Shown: positions 25,871 through 42,400 of the stretch, one piece after another
Layout: each line of letters begins with the position of its first letter
Position numbering within the stretch: position 1 is the first letter of the stretch
Assembly (NCBI RefSeq): GCF_036669915.1
Contig: NC_089321.1
Span: 8,604,449-8,668,448, forward strand
DNA length: 64,000 bases
DNA from: Pocillopora verrucosa
Lineage: Eukaryota; Cnidaria; Anthozoa; Scleractinia; Pocilloporidae
Direction of reading: 5' to 3'
The notes under the pieces: generated by a model
Database searches by the model: none
Told to the model about the DNA's origin: nothing
The model's input: the letters and a program-made list of their open reading frames with translations, nothing else
Translations under genes and position numbers: made by a program

Positions 25871-27923
25871 TTTTCGACAACAATTGAGTAAGAAACTTGA
25901 AATACTCACTTATTAGCGGAAATGGCAATTTGTAATGAGTTTCTGTTTGCTTTTAAAAATGTAGATTACTCTGTTGCCAACCAGTATATCACGAAAAAAA
26001 TTGATTTAACATTCTAAACTAATTTTTTTCCGTGGCAATTGAAAGCTAACTTTGCTGAAAAAAACTGAGAAAAACAAGCACGGGAGGAGAAGAAGAAAGA
26101 AAGAGGTTTAAAATATATGTATATCTCCTTATCTCAGATTTCAAACAATTCTTCACCGACTTACTCATGCAAATGTTAAAATTGGGTAAAAAATTACCTC
26201 CTCTCCGAGGACATTCTAGACATTTTTGCTTTCTTTTTTGCAAGTGACTGCGTGTATCTATCCTTATCGAGAATTTAGCAGTAAGTAAGATGTTATATTC
26301 CTATCAAAACCATCAACGATATGAAAAATTATCAAGTTATTTAGTCCTACAAATCATTCAGTCGTCTAAAATGATTACCAAGCTTAACAGCTAATTAGCC
26401 ATCTTTGATATGATCACTGGGTGGATTTTTTTAAAGTAAAAATAACTATTCACATTAACCAAACAAACGGAAACTTTTTGTTAAGGACCAATGTTTGTGG
26501 ACGTGTTCATAAATAGCCACTATAATATAATCAATGCCATATAATGCGAGCTACAGAGTTGTTGGGAAAATTGCCTCCAATCTCCGATGCCGATCAATAT
26601 ATTCCGCGGTAAGCCCTTTTAAAATAAAACGCTATAATTAACTTAATTAAGGTACAATGTTCCAAGCAATCTCCTTCTTTCCCTTAAGGGTGGACAAAGC
26701 CTTAATTGAATTTCCACAGTTATTTGACAAATTCAGAAACCCAACATCTGCAAAGAATGCTGTCACCAGCTAACGACAGGTTTATTGGCATCGGCAAATT
26801 AAAAAGAACTTGATTTCCTGTCTATATCTGGGTCGTTACACTAAACCTGCGAGCACAATAAAACTAATTTTTACAAAGCCCACGCCTCAGATTTGCATGA
26901 AAATTAAACGAGACTAAAATTGTCCCTTTGTTGCCGTGATTGTTCAAGGAAATGTTAAGCCTGGGAGACTGCAAAACAAATAGCTTTTGTGTAAGTCCTC
27001 TAAATAAGGCATCCAACATTTACAGTGTGTACTTTGAAATGTATACACGCGGCTATAGTTTTTATTACCAAAGGCTTCGCTGGAGTTTGATTGCTCTTAA
27101 AGTTTCGCTCTCGATCGCGGATTGGCGCATCGTTGACAGCTCACAAAGCTATTTATAATTTCGAATCTCGTTAATAGACCTGCACACGAACTGTGCAAAT
27201 TAAAATGTGAAAAGGCTTTTGTTCGTTTGTGTACTGGTAGTATTTCCTAAGTTTGATGGTGTAACAAGCTTCATTTTTACCCCCCAAACGGATTGCGATT
27301 AATTTGTTAATCTCATTTGACAATGCCTGACATCGACAGGAAAAGGTGAAAATCGTCACGGCATGCTTTAAATCGGCCTGTTAACTGTGGTTTTCTAAAT
27401 CTCAAGGCCAACACAAGGTGTTAGCGAAACAGTACATGATAATCCTCGAAACCTGATATATCTGTAGCGCGATTAAACTAAGCGTTTGTTTTTGATTTGT
27501 TTCTAAAAAGCTTTTGTGGGACAGAATGGGAAGGAGACAAATTGGATCCGAGGCTTTATTGTTCAATAACAGTGGAAAACGCTGAATCGATTGATATCAT
27601 CATAGATACCTCAGAGCGCAACAATTGAAATTGTGATGTGGGCGATTAGTACTTTTGAACAAATTATATCGAAATTAATTCTAATTAGGGCGTGATTGTT
27701 CCACTTTGGCCTTCATTCAACCTTCATCAGCTTTCATTAACAAAAGATTAGGAAGTAATTGTCGCCGTCACTGCCAATCACAGCAGGGAAGAGTAATTGA
27801 ATTTGCGAACAGTGTGTGAATAAGAGGATAGATGGAATAACATTAAGTGACTGTAGAACGCTTCATAAAGACGACAACGGCACGTCAACACGAAGACGAC
27901 CTAATTCATGCGAAATGCAGTGA

Positions 27924-30318
<2,395 letters not shown>

Positions 30319-31847
30319 AAATCAGAGGATTGATTTTTCTTTTATCACAGCTGATGAACTAACGCTGTAAATATTTCATGACATTATTTTGCGTCATAGA
30401 ATTGACTGTTGTTGCCAAGAAACAAAATTAAATTGCTTAAGGCTAAGGTTACTCTAAAGTATATATTACCATGAAATCATACTGATAATACCCCTGCTTA
30501 TAACTGAGTCCATCCCATACCACCCACCCTCAGTTTTCGTTGTGTTATCGATATGGAACAGGGAAAATTTCTCGCTTCAATAATACAAATCTGTTACTTC
30601 CGTTTCAGTTAAATTACAACAGTTATTACTTGGTTACTATGTAATGAGCTTAATCAAACCAGGTGAAAAAGTGCATGCATTATGAGCGCAAACTCAAACA
30701 GTCGGAATGAAAGACTTCTTAACTCAATGATCCGAGTTACAAAAATATGTACACAATGAAGTAAGCTATAAATAAACAAAGGGAGTAAGCTTCTAAAGAA
30801 ACTGAAGTGCTGTATTGGTTGGGGAGAAGAACAAGATGATTTGGTTTTTCAACTGAGTTGATAATTTAAATTGGCCACCGTAAAGAGTCAGTCTCTAAAG
30901 CTGATGTTTCGAGCGTTAGTCTTTCGTCGAACGTTCAGAGGGAGGGCTAACGACGCTCGAAATGTCACCTTTGAAAACCCCTTACAGTGGACCAATATAA
31001 ATTATCAACTGAGTTGATAAAGGCAAATTGTCTTTAAGTAGGGTACAGTCAAGTAGCTCTGACTTAAAATCATTTTTTGTTTTTCGCGACACAATGAGCA
31101 TGACTAAACTTAAAATTACAGTTCTCGTTTATTTAACGTCTTGCTTAGACTGAGATACAGGTAAAAACTTATCAAACCAACAATGAGATAAAAAAAAAGC
31201 AATAGAAATGAAATTTTAAAAATTGTGACTGAAAATTTTCCACAGTGCTTATGTTGTCTGTGGTGTTTTTTATTGATCTGATGTTCGTTTTAATTACCCC
31301 GCTCAAGCACCAGCCTATGGGCGATACCTTTCGGGTTCAGGCTAATTGAAGCAATTGTTATAAAGAAATCTGTAGCTGTTGGGTCCAAGAAATCGTGTAA
31401 AAATGTTTTCAGTTCGAATTTCAAACACCTAAAACGGGTTCTCTTTGCTTACGCAAGCTTAACAATTATGAAAAACAGGAATGACTAATGTTATAGGTAC
31501 GAGTATCTTTAAATACTTAACTTTCCTTATGTCATATATTCTTGCCAATCAGTTATGTACTGGACTTACAAGGCACTGTACATTACTGCAGGATTTTTTT
31601 AAACGGGCGAACACACAAGTTTCTGAAATATTTTCATAAATTGTCTTTTTTAGGTGTCAGCACAAACTTTCTTTCTCTCCCATAAATCACGTACCTTGAG
31701 GTGCGGTTCACTTGACATCTATTGCGACACTGTAACTAGTTACACGTCACAACCGCGTGAGATGGCATCGCAATCCAGGATTTTGTCTCCTGGCGTGCGG
31801 GGTGTGATGCACCTTTCTTCCAAATTAAAAAAATAAGCTAATTTTTC
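30319..31847. other. Convergent intergenic region, mnx 3' side and receptor 3' side
   Basis: The two genes converge here, so this interval should hold both 3' UTRs. An inverted-repeat element lies at 30849-31018. The plus-strand frame 31654-31836 shows no domain and abuts the receptor stop codon on the other strand. Confidence 0.5.
30849..31018. mobile_element. Short inverted-repeat element with ATCAACTGAGTTGAT ends
   Basis: The left end (tcaactgagttgataattta..ttggccac, from 30849) and the right end in reverse complement (tcaactcagttgataattta..ttggtccac, to 31018) match over about 31 bp with a few differences. Each end is itself a palindrome. Internally tttcgagcgtta and ctaacgacgctcgaaa form a further inverted pair. 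About 170 bp, non-coding. A related end lies at 23305-23396. Confidence 0.6.
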
Positions 31848-33485
31848 TCAAAGGCTTGCATGTGGCTTTTCCACTTTTTGTGAATCTTGCTCAACTGTCA
31901 CACCACTGAAGAAACCAGAAGAGTATCGCAAACTCTTCTTACGCTGTGAAATCGACTCTCGGTCGGACTTTCCGAATTCTTCTTCGAGTCTTCGGCGGGA
32001 ACGACGTGACTTACGTCGCGAGGAGTCCAGGGCTGTGTCCCTTGAACCGTAGAAGTGATCTTCTTCGAATGGAGACTTTCTCTGTAACAAATAAGATTTG
32101 AAAGATTGTACAAAGATAAAAAGGTATTGTAACTGAATATCAGGGCCTGGTATAGGAATCAATACCCAAATTTAATGTATGTAGCATGCAGTGTATCTTA
32201 CATGAGCCATGGCTTATGTAAGACGAAGGTCTTGGGAAAGTCCCGAATAAGCCGTAGTCAAGGAATCATTCGTGAATAGAGGTTTATTTACGGATAGTCG
32301 ACAACTCAAACTTCGTGTATAGAGGTTTATTTTGTAAATAGAATAAGAAAGATGATGTGTTTTTGGCTCTGTAAAGAAATAGAGAAAGATGTTTTTCGTC
32401 TTGTCACGGAACTCAGAATTTTTTCGTCGTCCCACGCTCGTGACAAGACGAAAACATCTTTCCCTATTTTACCACTTGTTAGTAAAGCATGGCTTTCCTT
32501 CTCGCGGCGAATCGTAATTTTGGTTGAATGGATACAGTCTATCAGCAGTGGTATCACGTCAAATACTCTATTTTCTAACTGCATACAACTACCTTGTTCT
32601 CGAAAGGTCTCTGACGCTCTCCAATCTTGTACGGTGGTGGTGATTCCGGTGATTCTGGTTGATGGTACCCAGAATGCATAAGGGGCTGTCTCTCAGGGAT
32701 CTGTTGTAGCCTTGAGTGACTCGACAACAAATTGTCGGCACTCTTACGCATGCTCGTCTTGGAATATCTTCGTTCTCCCATAGCCATTTCCGGTTCCTCG
32801 GCTCCGTCCGGACGCCGATCGCGATCGCTGGTAGATTCAGAAGCGACCAATGAATAATACGATGAGCTTCCTTTCCGGTTCGGAAACGATTGTAGTTGAA
32901 TTACATCACCTCCAGGAGAGTCTGGAATCGGTAGACCTTCGATTTTCCTGAAAAAAAAAAAACAACTTGCCGACAAATGCTAGGTATCACCGAAACTTTA
33001 AATTAACAGTGGCAAGGTTATTATGCTTACTTCATATGAGTTACACATCGTGTTTTTGGTAGATGATAGGTAAAATCCTTTGGAAAAGCATGACAGCCAT
33101 AACGTATGCGCAATTCAGAATATAGTTTTTGCTAGAGCACGTCTGCAATTTTACTTGGCTCAAGTTCTGAGCTGCTGAGAATAACGCTGAACACAAGAAA
33201 GTAACTGTACGTTCATGGCAAACCTTCAAATGAGGCTTTCGCCGTAATTTTTAAATCACAAATCACAAATCACTTGTTCTGTTCCTACCTTTTAATCGCG
33301 GAGTCCATTGGGGCGGGGGTGTCCATAATTGGTGGTGGGTATTCTTCTTTATCGTAAAAGACCCCGGATGTGGTGGAGCCAATACGGGAAAGTCTCTTGG
33401 ACGAGCCTCGAAGATCCGTGTTGGACTCTTTGATAGAAGGCCTGGTCACTTTGTATTTACCATCCACTGCATTCGCACCGTAATA
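31848..33485 (-). CDS. Receptor exons 34-36: long cytoplasmic tail
   Basis: About 261 residues after TM7 (exons 33289-33485, 32593-32947 and 31848-32081, ending TGA). The tail is hydrophilic, with basic and serine-rich patches (SSKRLSRIGS, RRKSRRSRRRL, SQRKKSL) that look like kinase substrates, and proline-rich stretches (EYPPPIMDTPAP, PESPESPPPYK). The last residues are PHASL, which is not a class I PDZ ligand. PPPY is a potential WW-domain ligand. Partners are inference only. Confidence 0.85.
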
Positions 33486-36400
33486 CTGGAAAAACAAACC
33501 AGAAAATTTACAAATCTTGGTTTGACGTGGTCTTTACTCCTCTTGACAAAGATATTCGTCATTACAGTGGTCAAAATGTTGTGAACCCAGGAGACGCAGC
33601 CGAGTGATTCTATAACAAGCTACAAAAAATTTACAATGTACATTTAAGAAAAGAACCAGGAGTATGGTATGGTGTCATCCCCTTGGTTGGGATACAACCT
33701 GATCACAAGAAAACCCTGTAACTGCACTCTATTGCTGCGCCTATTCAATCGTAGCCGACAAGCGGAGATACAACACTTCTGGCCAAGGCAGCCAGATATA
33801 TCTATCAAAACCAGACACATAAATCAAGCGATCAAACGCATCAAACCTGAACTGTGTCTGTGGTACTGTAATAATTCCGTTTTTCCTTGCTCTGCATTCT
33901 TTTAATCTGATAGTGGAACGTAAAGTTCTTGACCTAAATGCACAAAAAAGACGACATAACGAGAGCCATTTTAGGTCCCAAAAGTCAAACCAGGGCCCTA
34001 TAAGGCTTTAAAGGACCAGGGAAGGTCGGAGGATTTCTTTGTGTCACAATAAAATTAACCTGATCCTCCCATAAGGTTCTTTAGTATTCTAATGTTCCCC
34101 CCCTAGCTGGCAATCAATGTTCTTCAGTCTCCCCTTTTAACCTATGTAGGCGACGACAGATCCCCTCTCCGTTCCCCCCTCAAAATCGTGTGATCCCCCA
34201 CCAAACCCCTAGCCCCATGCCCCCCCTCCCCTCCCCCCCCCGCGATGAATAATGAGTGGTCTCTTAAGGCCTATTTACACGGCACGACTTTGTCGCATGC
34301 GACAAGCTTACGACAGGCCTACGACATGACTTAAGAGTCGTAAGCGAGTTGTAGGTTTGATTTACACGAAACAATTCGTGTCGTAAGCCTGTCGTAAGCT
34401 TGTCGCATGCGACAAAGTCGTACCGTGTAAATAGGCCCTTAGGAATACAAGAAAAAATCAACTTACGGTCTGATCCAGGAAACAGTAAACAAGGAGTAAA
34501 CTTCCCTAAAACAAAATAAAAGGTGTTAATAAAGAATCTGACTTTGCACAATTTAACTTTCGCAGTTTATTCTGACCGACCATAAAAGCGCAATCATGAG
34601 TCTTTACCTGCAGTATACATGCGCCCGCGAACAAGTACTGCCACAAGCTCTTCTCGTGATGTCTGACATAAATGGCGGCTACAACCCAGGTTCCCGCGAT
34701 AGCAATAATGAGGAAAATTAGGAACAAGACTGACAGACTATGGAGAGGAAAACACCGTTGATTAAAAACATCCGAGTAGTTAATATGGAAAGACAGCATT
34801 GAACTTTTGACGATCAGTTGATAACTTTTCGGACTCTTGGTGCAAAAGCTTGGATGAAAAACCGATATGGATCTACATTTTTAGAAACTTCAAGAGGTCG
34901 TAAACGTTACTAGTACCCTTGCTTGAGATGGAGATAGTTTTCGAATCAAAGAAAATTTATGAGCTGGCTATCTTATTCCAATAAACCCCCACAAGTAAAA
35001 TCAGTGTTGATCATTCGATGAAATGAAATGTTTGGAGAATTAACGAAGTTTTACTTGCATTTGTGAGTTTGTGAAAAAGCTTACGAACGAAGAAATCTGA
35101 AGGAAGTAAGAAAGTCGTAGTTCGATTGATGCTTCTAATATTATAAAAATCACCAACAGCTTGATGTTAAACTAACCAGACTTTCCTTCTGTCTTTAGAA
35201 TCGACAACTCGTCCCTTATAACAGAGAATCATCACTACTAACACGAGAGTAACCTGAAATGAATCATTGTAAACCTGATTTTAGCAGGATTATATTAAAA
35301 AATAAATACCGAAGAATTTGGATCTTTTTTACTTAATTTTCTTAAAGGATACGATGTAGGTATAGCTATTCGATGTCAAAAAAAAAAAAAACGTCTTAAA
35401 ATGACTCTACACGGTCTAAACCTTTTACACTCCAACAACAGTATTCGTATTTTCCATACTGATCTCTTTATATTTCCAATGGAATTAACGAGGAGAATTT
35501 TTTACACAATCAATAGCTTCTTCAATTGACGATCATTTCCTTTAGAAGCTTCTCAAGACCTTAGTGTTTGATTCAGTCGGGATACTGTAAAGAGGAATTA
35601 GATGCTAGTCACCCTTAAAGGGTTATAGAGGAGTTGTTCCTTCCCTTCTACGCTGTGCGAGATCCCCTTCCAATATGACAAAACAAATTACACGATGAGT
35701 GCAACGATCTCGTGAGTGGCTTACCAAAGTAAATCCAGCGGCTGGACAAACGTACGACCACATTAACACGTGTGAGTAATCTAGCCAACACCTATCCGAA
35801 AGGAGATCTTTTGTTAGTTTCAGCCTGGGCAGTCTGTGGCTCTTAGGCGCGCGATGGGCGGAGATAATAGTCAGTGGAAGAAAGGGCAGAAAAAATGAAG
35901 TAAAAAACTGCGAAACTTCCCTTTTGCTAGATATACCCTGTGGGCCGGTTATCTACTTGAGGTTTAATTCAAATTACGGTTTTACATAATCGTGGGTCTC
36001 AGGCTTTCTCTACAAGAGGGTTGATTTGATTAAATAAATGTCCTTCCACTGTTAGCTCTCGGCCCTCTTGACACTGTTCACAGATAAAAGGTCCAGCTAA
36101 ATATAGGATTGTTTAGGACGCGGGTTTGTTAAACAACGGCTCAACTTTGTTTAAATTAACGGTCCTGCGTTTTGTCATTCCGCTTCAAAACCAAACAAAC
36201 AAATAGACGCAAACCTAACACAAGAGACAAAACATGAAAAAGAGTCGAAAGTTTAAGTAAAAGCAGAGAATTTGGTAACTTAAAATGAAGGAAGTAACTG
36301 AAATAGGTTTCAATTTTGTTATTTACCGAGGCTCAGTACAGACCTGACAGGACTAAAACTGGCATGAAAAAACTAACCATTCATCGTTACCATAACCTTG

Positions 36401-39400
36401 TAACTGGGTGACGCCGAGAGAGACTCCAACAGCAATCAGTGGAAAAACTGTGGAATAGATTAAAGGGTTAAAACACAAATACTGAATGACGGAACAGGGA
36501 AATGTGCAAGAATAAAGGCATTCGTAGAAATAATTACAGAGGTAGATTTTTCGACATTTTTAAATTAGCGGCTGTGCACTCTTGGCGCGGCTCACGAAGT
36601 TTGCTCGGTTGTGGATAGAAACCTTATATAGTAACATTTTACAAACAATATACCTTAGCACCTCCCCCAGCAGACCTCAGTTTTGGCGTAACATTTTAAT
36701 TAACAACTAACTGATAATAAATAAATTATAAGAACTAAATCAATAACTAAATTCTATTTTGTCACCATTGCTAAAAGTTGTAAATGGAAGAAAATTCAGT
36801 TTCAACTCACTCCAACCAATGATAAAGAAGAACTTTAGTCTGGTCGAGTTCTTATTTTTTCCTGTTGCAAGAGTCATGAACAGTTGAAGTCCTTCACAAA
36901 CTGCCCAACAGAACATGGCGATGAAGAAAAACTGAAGTAAAGCTGCTACAATGGTACAGACCGCCTGGAAAGAAAGGAAACAAGATCAGGATCAGTTGAG
37001 TAGCAGGTCGAGGGATTGGTCATAATAGTCATTGAAGTAACAGTTTTAAACGAAAATGAGATTAAGAGGACTTTTAGAAAATAAAAGTATTATTTCGCTG
37101 CATATGGAATTTGAGCTGCTATGATCTCGTTAAAGGAATCAAACATACAGGAAAGCACATGACTGCAAAATAACGGGATGCAAATTTTTCTGGTTTTCCG
37201 AACAGCTCGCAGGTAACAATATGTATTCCTAGGAAGAGAGAAGAATCGTAAGAGAGAAGTGTCTGTCTTGTCCAAGAAAAGGACACAGCGAGGTTAAGGT
37301 TCGTTCCCGGACTCCTACATAAGGAGATCAGCATACCAGCTACCAGGCCACCTTGTTACCACAAAAGTTATACAATATGACTTTCCTTATACTCACCGGA
37401 ATTTTCGTCAGTCTGAGCCCACCAAGGAAAAGGGCTATGCCAGCGGCTATGGCCAAACAAAGGTTAATGTGTATAATGGACCGTTCGTAACGACGCTTGC
37501 TGAAAATGAGGAAAAACAGACAGGGAGGTTGATCCCACTCAGAATCGAATGAGGAAGTGAGAGACGACAAGTAATATATGTACACATTTCAGTAAAATTT
37601 ACGTTTGAGTACTGACCAGTACAGGTAAAGGTGTCGTATCAGTGCCAGAACTACAGCTAACAGCAGCACTCCACAGCCGATGTATATTTTTAGGCCAAAA
37701 ACTAGTTCCTAGAAAGAAACGAAAGAAGAAAAAATTGAAAGAATGTGTTTAAATCATGCAAACGCTCACCATGTTTTATTTATAGCACCGTTAGAGGACA
37801 CTGAGATCAACCGTGGATCATCTTCCTTTAATTTCTCACGTAAAGCCGCAAAACAAAGACAGAGGTCTTCGTCTCAGTCTCTTAAAATATTTTTTTTCCA
37901 TGTGAGTGCACAGCTCTTTCAAACAAATGATTTGTCTTAAAATTTTGTGACGATTTCTTGGCTTTTTTCTTGCCAGGAGTGATCTAAATCCACATTCCCG
38001 TTTTCTTGATTATTTTCAAATAAACGTTAAAGCTTTGTTTCATTAACAAAAACATTAAGCTGTTTTGTTAAAAAAAAATCTCCCAGTCCCTAATAAGCGT
38101 CCTGTCTCGAACAAGCGTCCTCCCTTGAGGTACCAAAAGGAAATAAGCGCCCCGGGCGCTGAATTGAATCATTACGGCACACCCGAAAGCAACGTTTTAC
38201 AATTACAGAGAAAAAGTAAGTAATATCAGTAACAGTTTTTTTAGATGAAAAAATAAGTTTTGTGAAATATTGTCAAGAAGTGACAAGCTTAGACATGGCT
38301 TACTCTGTCTACTCTACTGAGTAGCGAACTTTGGGTGGCTCTAGACCAAACTCTCTACCCCCTCCCCACCCTCCTGCTACTCGTAACCCGTTAAGTGAAT
38401 GCGATTGACGCTTACCTTGTCATACACAGACAGCAAGGCAAAGCTGGTCAGGTGATCACATGCGCATACTGTGCCGTTACTACCGCTGGACAACATTTGA
38501 CAGCCATCAGATGACCAGCTTCCTCCGAGTTCCTTGGATCTAAGGGAATAAATCAAATCATTAAATCACGCTCGTTGTTTCCTTTACACTCTGCTTCAAT
38601 GCTGAAGATCTTCGCCTCGAAGATACAAGGCATTCTACAGAAAGTTCACCCCACCCACCTCAGTTTGCAATGAGTACGAGGGTTTCATGTTTAAGATTCA
38701 AATTGGTGACAGCTATAGGCTACTATGTGTTATTTTACATTATTTGGAGGCAACTTACTTTTTAAAGTCCCAGTAGACGCATTTATCTACTGCTTCCACA
38801 TCTGATGGCTAGAAAATAGTAAATTAATAATAGTAATAGCAACTTAGTAGTTAATAATCAAGGTCTTTCTAGAGATTTCTTCCAATGGTAGCAAACAATT
38901 GGCGAGTGTAATAAAATAAAATACAGAATAATGTGATATGCGGTGAGAAATGATCCGCTCGAGCTTGGAACTAGAATTACATGAAACAAAACTAGGTGAA
39001 CAGCGCTTCTGCCAAATTAAAATTTCCGACACAGATAAAGATTGTTTGTGGAAAAAATGTGGTTTCCTCATATTTGTTCAGCTGAAAATAGCTTCAGCAG
39101 GAAGGTGGCCGTATGAAAGACCGGTTTTCGTTAAGTTGACTTCGGCTACAATCGTTGAAGAAGTGAGAAAGACTACCTTTTTATTCCTCATTGTAATGGT
39201 GACAGGCGGGTCCAGTTTCCCCTCGGAAGGAACTGGAGATAAGGAGCTGGACACTATCGGCGAACTTACATCAAATCTGCAAAGCAATAATATAACGGAT
39301 TCATATTGCTAAACAACAAGAGAAAATGATGGTCCCATTTAATTCTCCAGTAAAGGTTGAGGTTAGGGTTAGGGATAGAATGAAAAGTTTACAGGCTTAC

Positions 39401-42400
39401 CTCTTTATTCCCTCTCCCCTCTTTGGCAGGAGTTCACCCAAATCTTCGAATAAAAAACTCGTCACTTTAACGGGCAAGTCACCTGAAACATGAAAATAGT
39501 ATGGAAAAAAAATTATAAGATAACACGGCACTGATCTTTACAGTTCAACAAACATGACGAGTTGTTTACAATTCAAAAGTACTTATTAAGGATGTGTAAC
39601 CTTTGTATTTGGCAAACAATTCTTGGGGCAAACGAATCTTCGCTGAGCCATCGTTGCTTTGTTTCGAGCTTTGAGGATACTCTACATCAGTCGAAAATTT
39701 GTGCGCATCTTTAACCATCACTTTCATTCCTACAACCACAAGAGGAAAACAAAAGTAAAACTTTGAAAAATCAAAGCTTTTGTTCCAGTATTTTAAAATC
39801 CTCAAACCTATCGTAAAACCCGTCTTTAAGTGAAATTTAAAACCCAGCCTTGATCATGTAATTGTTCCGCTATAAATAACAAGGACAAATTAGAAGATGA
39901 AAAAGTCCGGTTTTTCTTACTTACTGAATTGAAGTTTAAAGAAAATGTCATATTCTGTTCACCACTTCTCTGTACTCTGTTTCCGCTCGTAACTGAGCGC
40001 AACCACAATCAACTGAAGATATTTTAAAGGACTGAAAATGTTTCACCCAACCGTTTTATTGCCATGCTCACCAATATTATTCGTTTTAATATCAACAGTG
40101 GCATTCTCAGAGCTCTGTTTCTCCAGATCTGAGGCGAGCTTCATAGCAAACTTGTCTAGTAACGCCATTACCTCAGTTACGCCCTTTGAGTCCTGTAACA
40201 ATAAAGAATTTGTTGGCTATTTTGAGGAGCTATGTCATGTAAACAAGCAAAGCGTGCGAATATCATTATCTACTGAGACCTTCACTTGATTCATGTGCGT
40301 TAAAAGCGATCCTTTATCTTAAAAATCACCTAGCCTCGTTTAGAAAAAAGTTTCTTACATCTAAGGTAACCCTTGTCCCTTGTCTTTAGTACACTACTTT
40401 TTCGACAGGATTTTGTTTTGTTTCTCTATTAGAGTGGAAAAAAGCTTTCTCAGTGCAGAGATAGGAAGTTACTGCGGCCCTGTTAAGATCTCGAAACTAA
40501 TTTTTATTCAGTTAGTCTACGTACCTTTTGCACTTCACTCCATAGCTCTTTATTTTTCTTATCCAAGATGTGACTAGAAATTTGAATGACTTGCTGGAAA
40601 AATGGTGATAACAACAACATTATAATCAAGGTACCGGCGACACATATCACATACAGGCCTAACATATCAAACTGTAAATTAGGAAGCATGACGAATAAGC
40701 AACCATAGTGTTAGAGGAAGAAAAACGTATAATTTTCCTTACTGCATACGGATACAATTAAATATCAATGATTTAGGCCTAACAAAGGCCGTACAAAGGC
40801 CTTGTTTCGGACAAGCTGGGGCCGTCTATCCTTTACCACAGAAATCTAAGGGTAAGATAGTTTCCACAACGACACAGTAACAGCCCTATATAGTTCACCT
40901 TGGCAGAAGCCATTCGTTGTGTGGAATTCAGATTTGACAGAACAGCGTCCATCCCCATGACAATCATGACCAGGTCACCCGCCATCGGTTGTCCGGAGCT
41001 TGGGGCGGAGGAATTTAGTACAGTAGCCAGTAGATCCTCGGCACTGATGTTTTCATCGTTAAATTGTTTAAGCTGTTCAAGAGAAAGGAAGGATTCAATT
41101 ACAAAAATAAAATTCCAAGAAATTCAGAAAATCGGTTGTACCAAGAACATATAAGTCGACGGGCTTCTTGAGTTTAACGTCTCATTGTAAGTATTCTGGT
41201 GGGAGATATAAACATTTCAGTGAACTTTTATCGAAAAAAGAACTCTTACTTTTTCGTTCAGATCAGTCATCTTGGCTGAGTACTTCCACACTTTCCCATC
41301 CGATCCAGTAACAAGTCGTGTTTTCTGCTCTGCAAATTATATAGATCGACAAATTCATCAATAACTAAACAAATTATCTAATATGTTTTTTGTTTCATGG
41401 GTGCTATTTACGTATTTTACAAGTATTGTTAAAGCTTGTAGCTGAGTAAATAGCCAGTGATCAGATTTGCGACATATTTCACAAAGAACTGTATGTAACT
41501 GTTTTAATTTGTACCTTTACATTCCGTTACGCCGTCTCCTTCGAATCTTTCCTTGCATCTGCACGTGAATGAGCCAACAGTATTGACGCAGTCAGCATTC
41601 TTGTGGCAAGGAGAGCCCTCTTCGCATTCATTTTTGTCTGATACAAAAGATATTGCTAGTCAAAAGTTGACATAGTGTGACTTCATCTTAACAGTACATA
41701 AGGGAAGTCGATGTTAATGAACTAAGATAAAATGAAGTTGTCATTTGTGATTCTTTCCCACAAAGCATCCAAATTGGTGAATTTTCCCGAGTACAAAACA
41801 GTGACTCCATTTACTCTGTGAAACTTATCTGTCGGCTTAAGTAAGTGAGCTTAGTAAATAGTTTATTGTATAGCACTCGGACTAAAACCTTTTCATTTTG
41901 AATTTTCCGGCTTTCGCGACCAAAAATACACGGCTTATTACTGTTTCCGTGGAAACAGTCCGTGTGGCAAAATACGAAGGACTAGCTTGCCATATTATTG
42001 TATGTTACTGTGAAGATGAAAATATTTCTGTTTGATTGACTGGAGCGGATATTTCCAGCGACATTTCAATTATCTGCGATTCAAGATATGTGTTTCTTCA
42101 CCTTGACAAGACGGATTAGGAGTACTCCATTCTGTGTCTTTGCCACAAGTTACACTCGACACATCTGAATCCGCCAGTTTATATCCCAAGTCACAGTTGA
42201 GCCAAACTGTCTCAGCAATACGATAAGTCGGTTTATTAGGCATCCATTCTCCGTTATCGTCGTCCGATGGCGGTAAACAAACAGCTGAAACAACACCAGG
42301 GAGAATCGTGTAAATAGTTATTGGTGAATGCCTTATGGACGAAAGGATGGCTTTTCCGTCTGCCGTTTAAATAAATCCATGCAAATGTCAGTAAAATGGC

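Larger units (their letters stand above)
21460..27923. other. Intergenic region between ro and mnx, rich in repeats
   Basis: About 6.5 kb without a supported gene. It contains an inverted-repeat element (22391-22563), a copy of the ATCAACT-palindrome repeat (23305-23396), a tandem array of tRNA-like SINE units (about 23950-24485) and an inverted SINE cluster (about 25230-25870). From 25900 to 27900 I see only AT-rich unique sequence, which would hold any mnx promoter elements. Confidence 0.55.

Noticed and set aside
25554..25916. A 120-aa plus-strand open frame with internal peptide repeats
   Set aside because: The repeated peptide comes from duplicated SINE tail sequence read in one frame, not from a protein-coding gene.
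39361..39376. ggttagggttaggg, telomere-like
   Set aside because: Only two repeat units in an intron; too short to mean an interstitial telomere.
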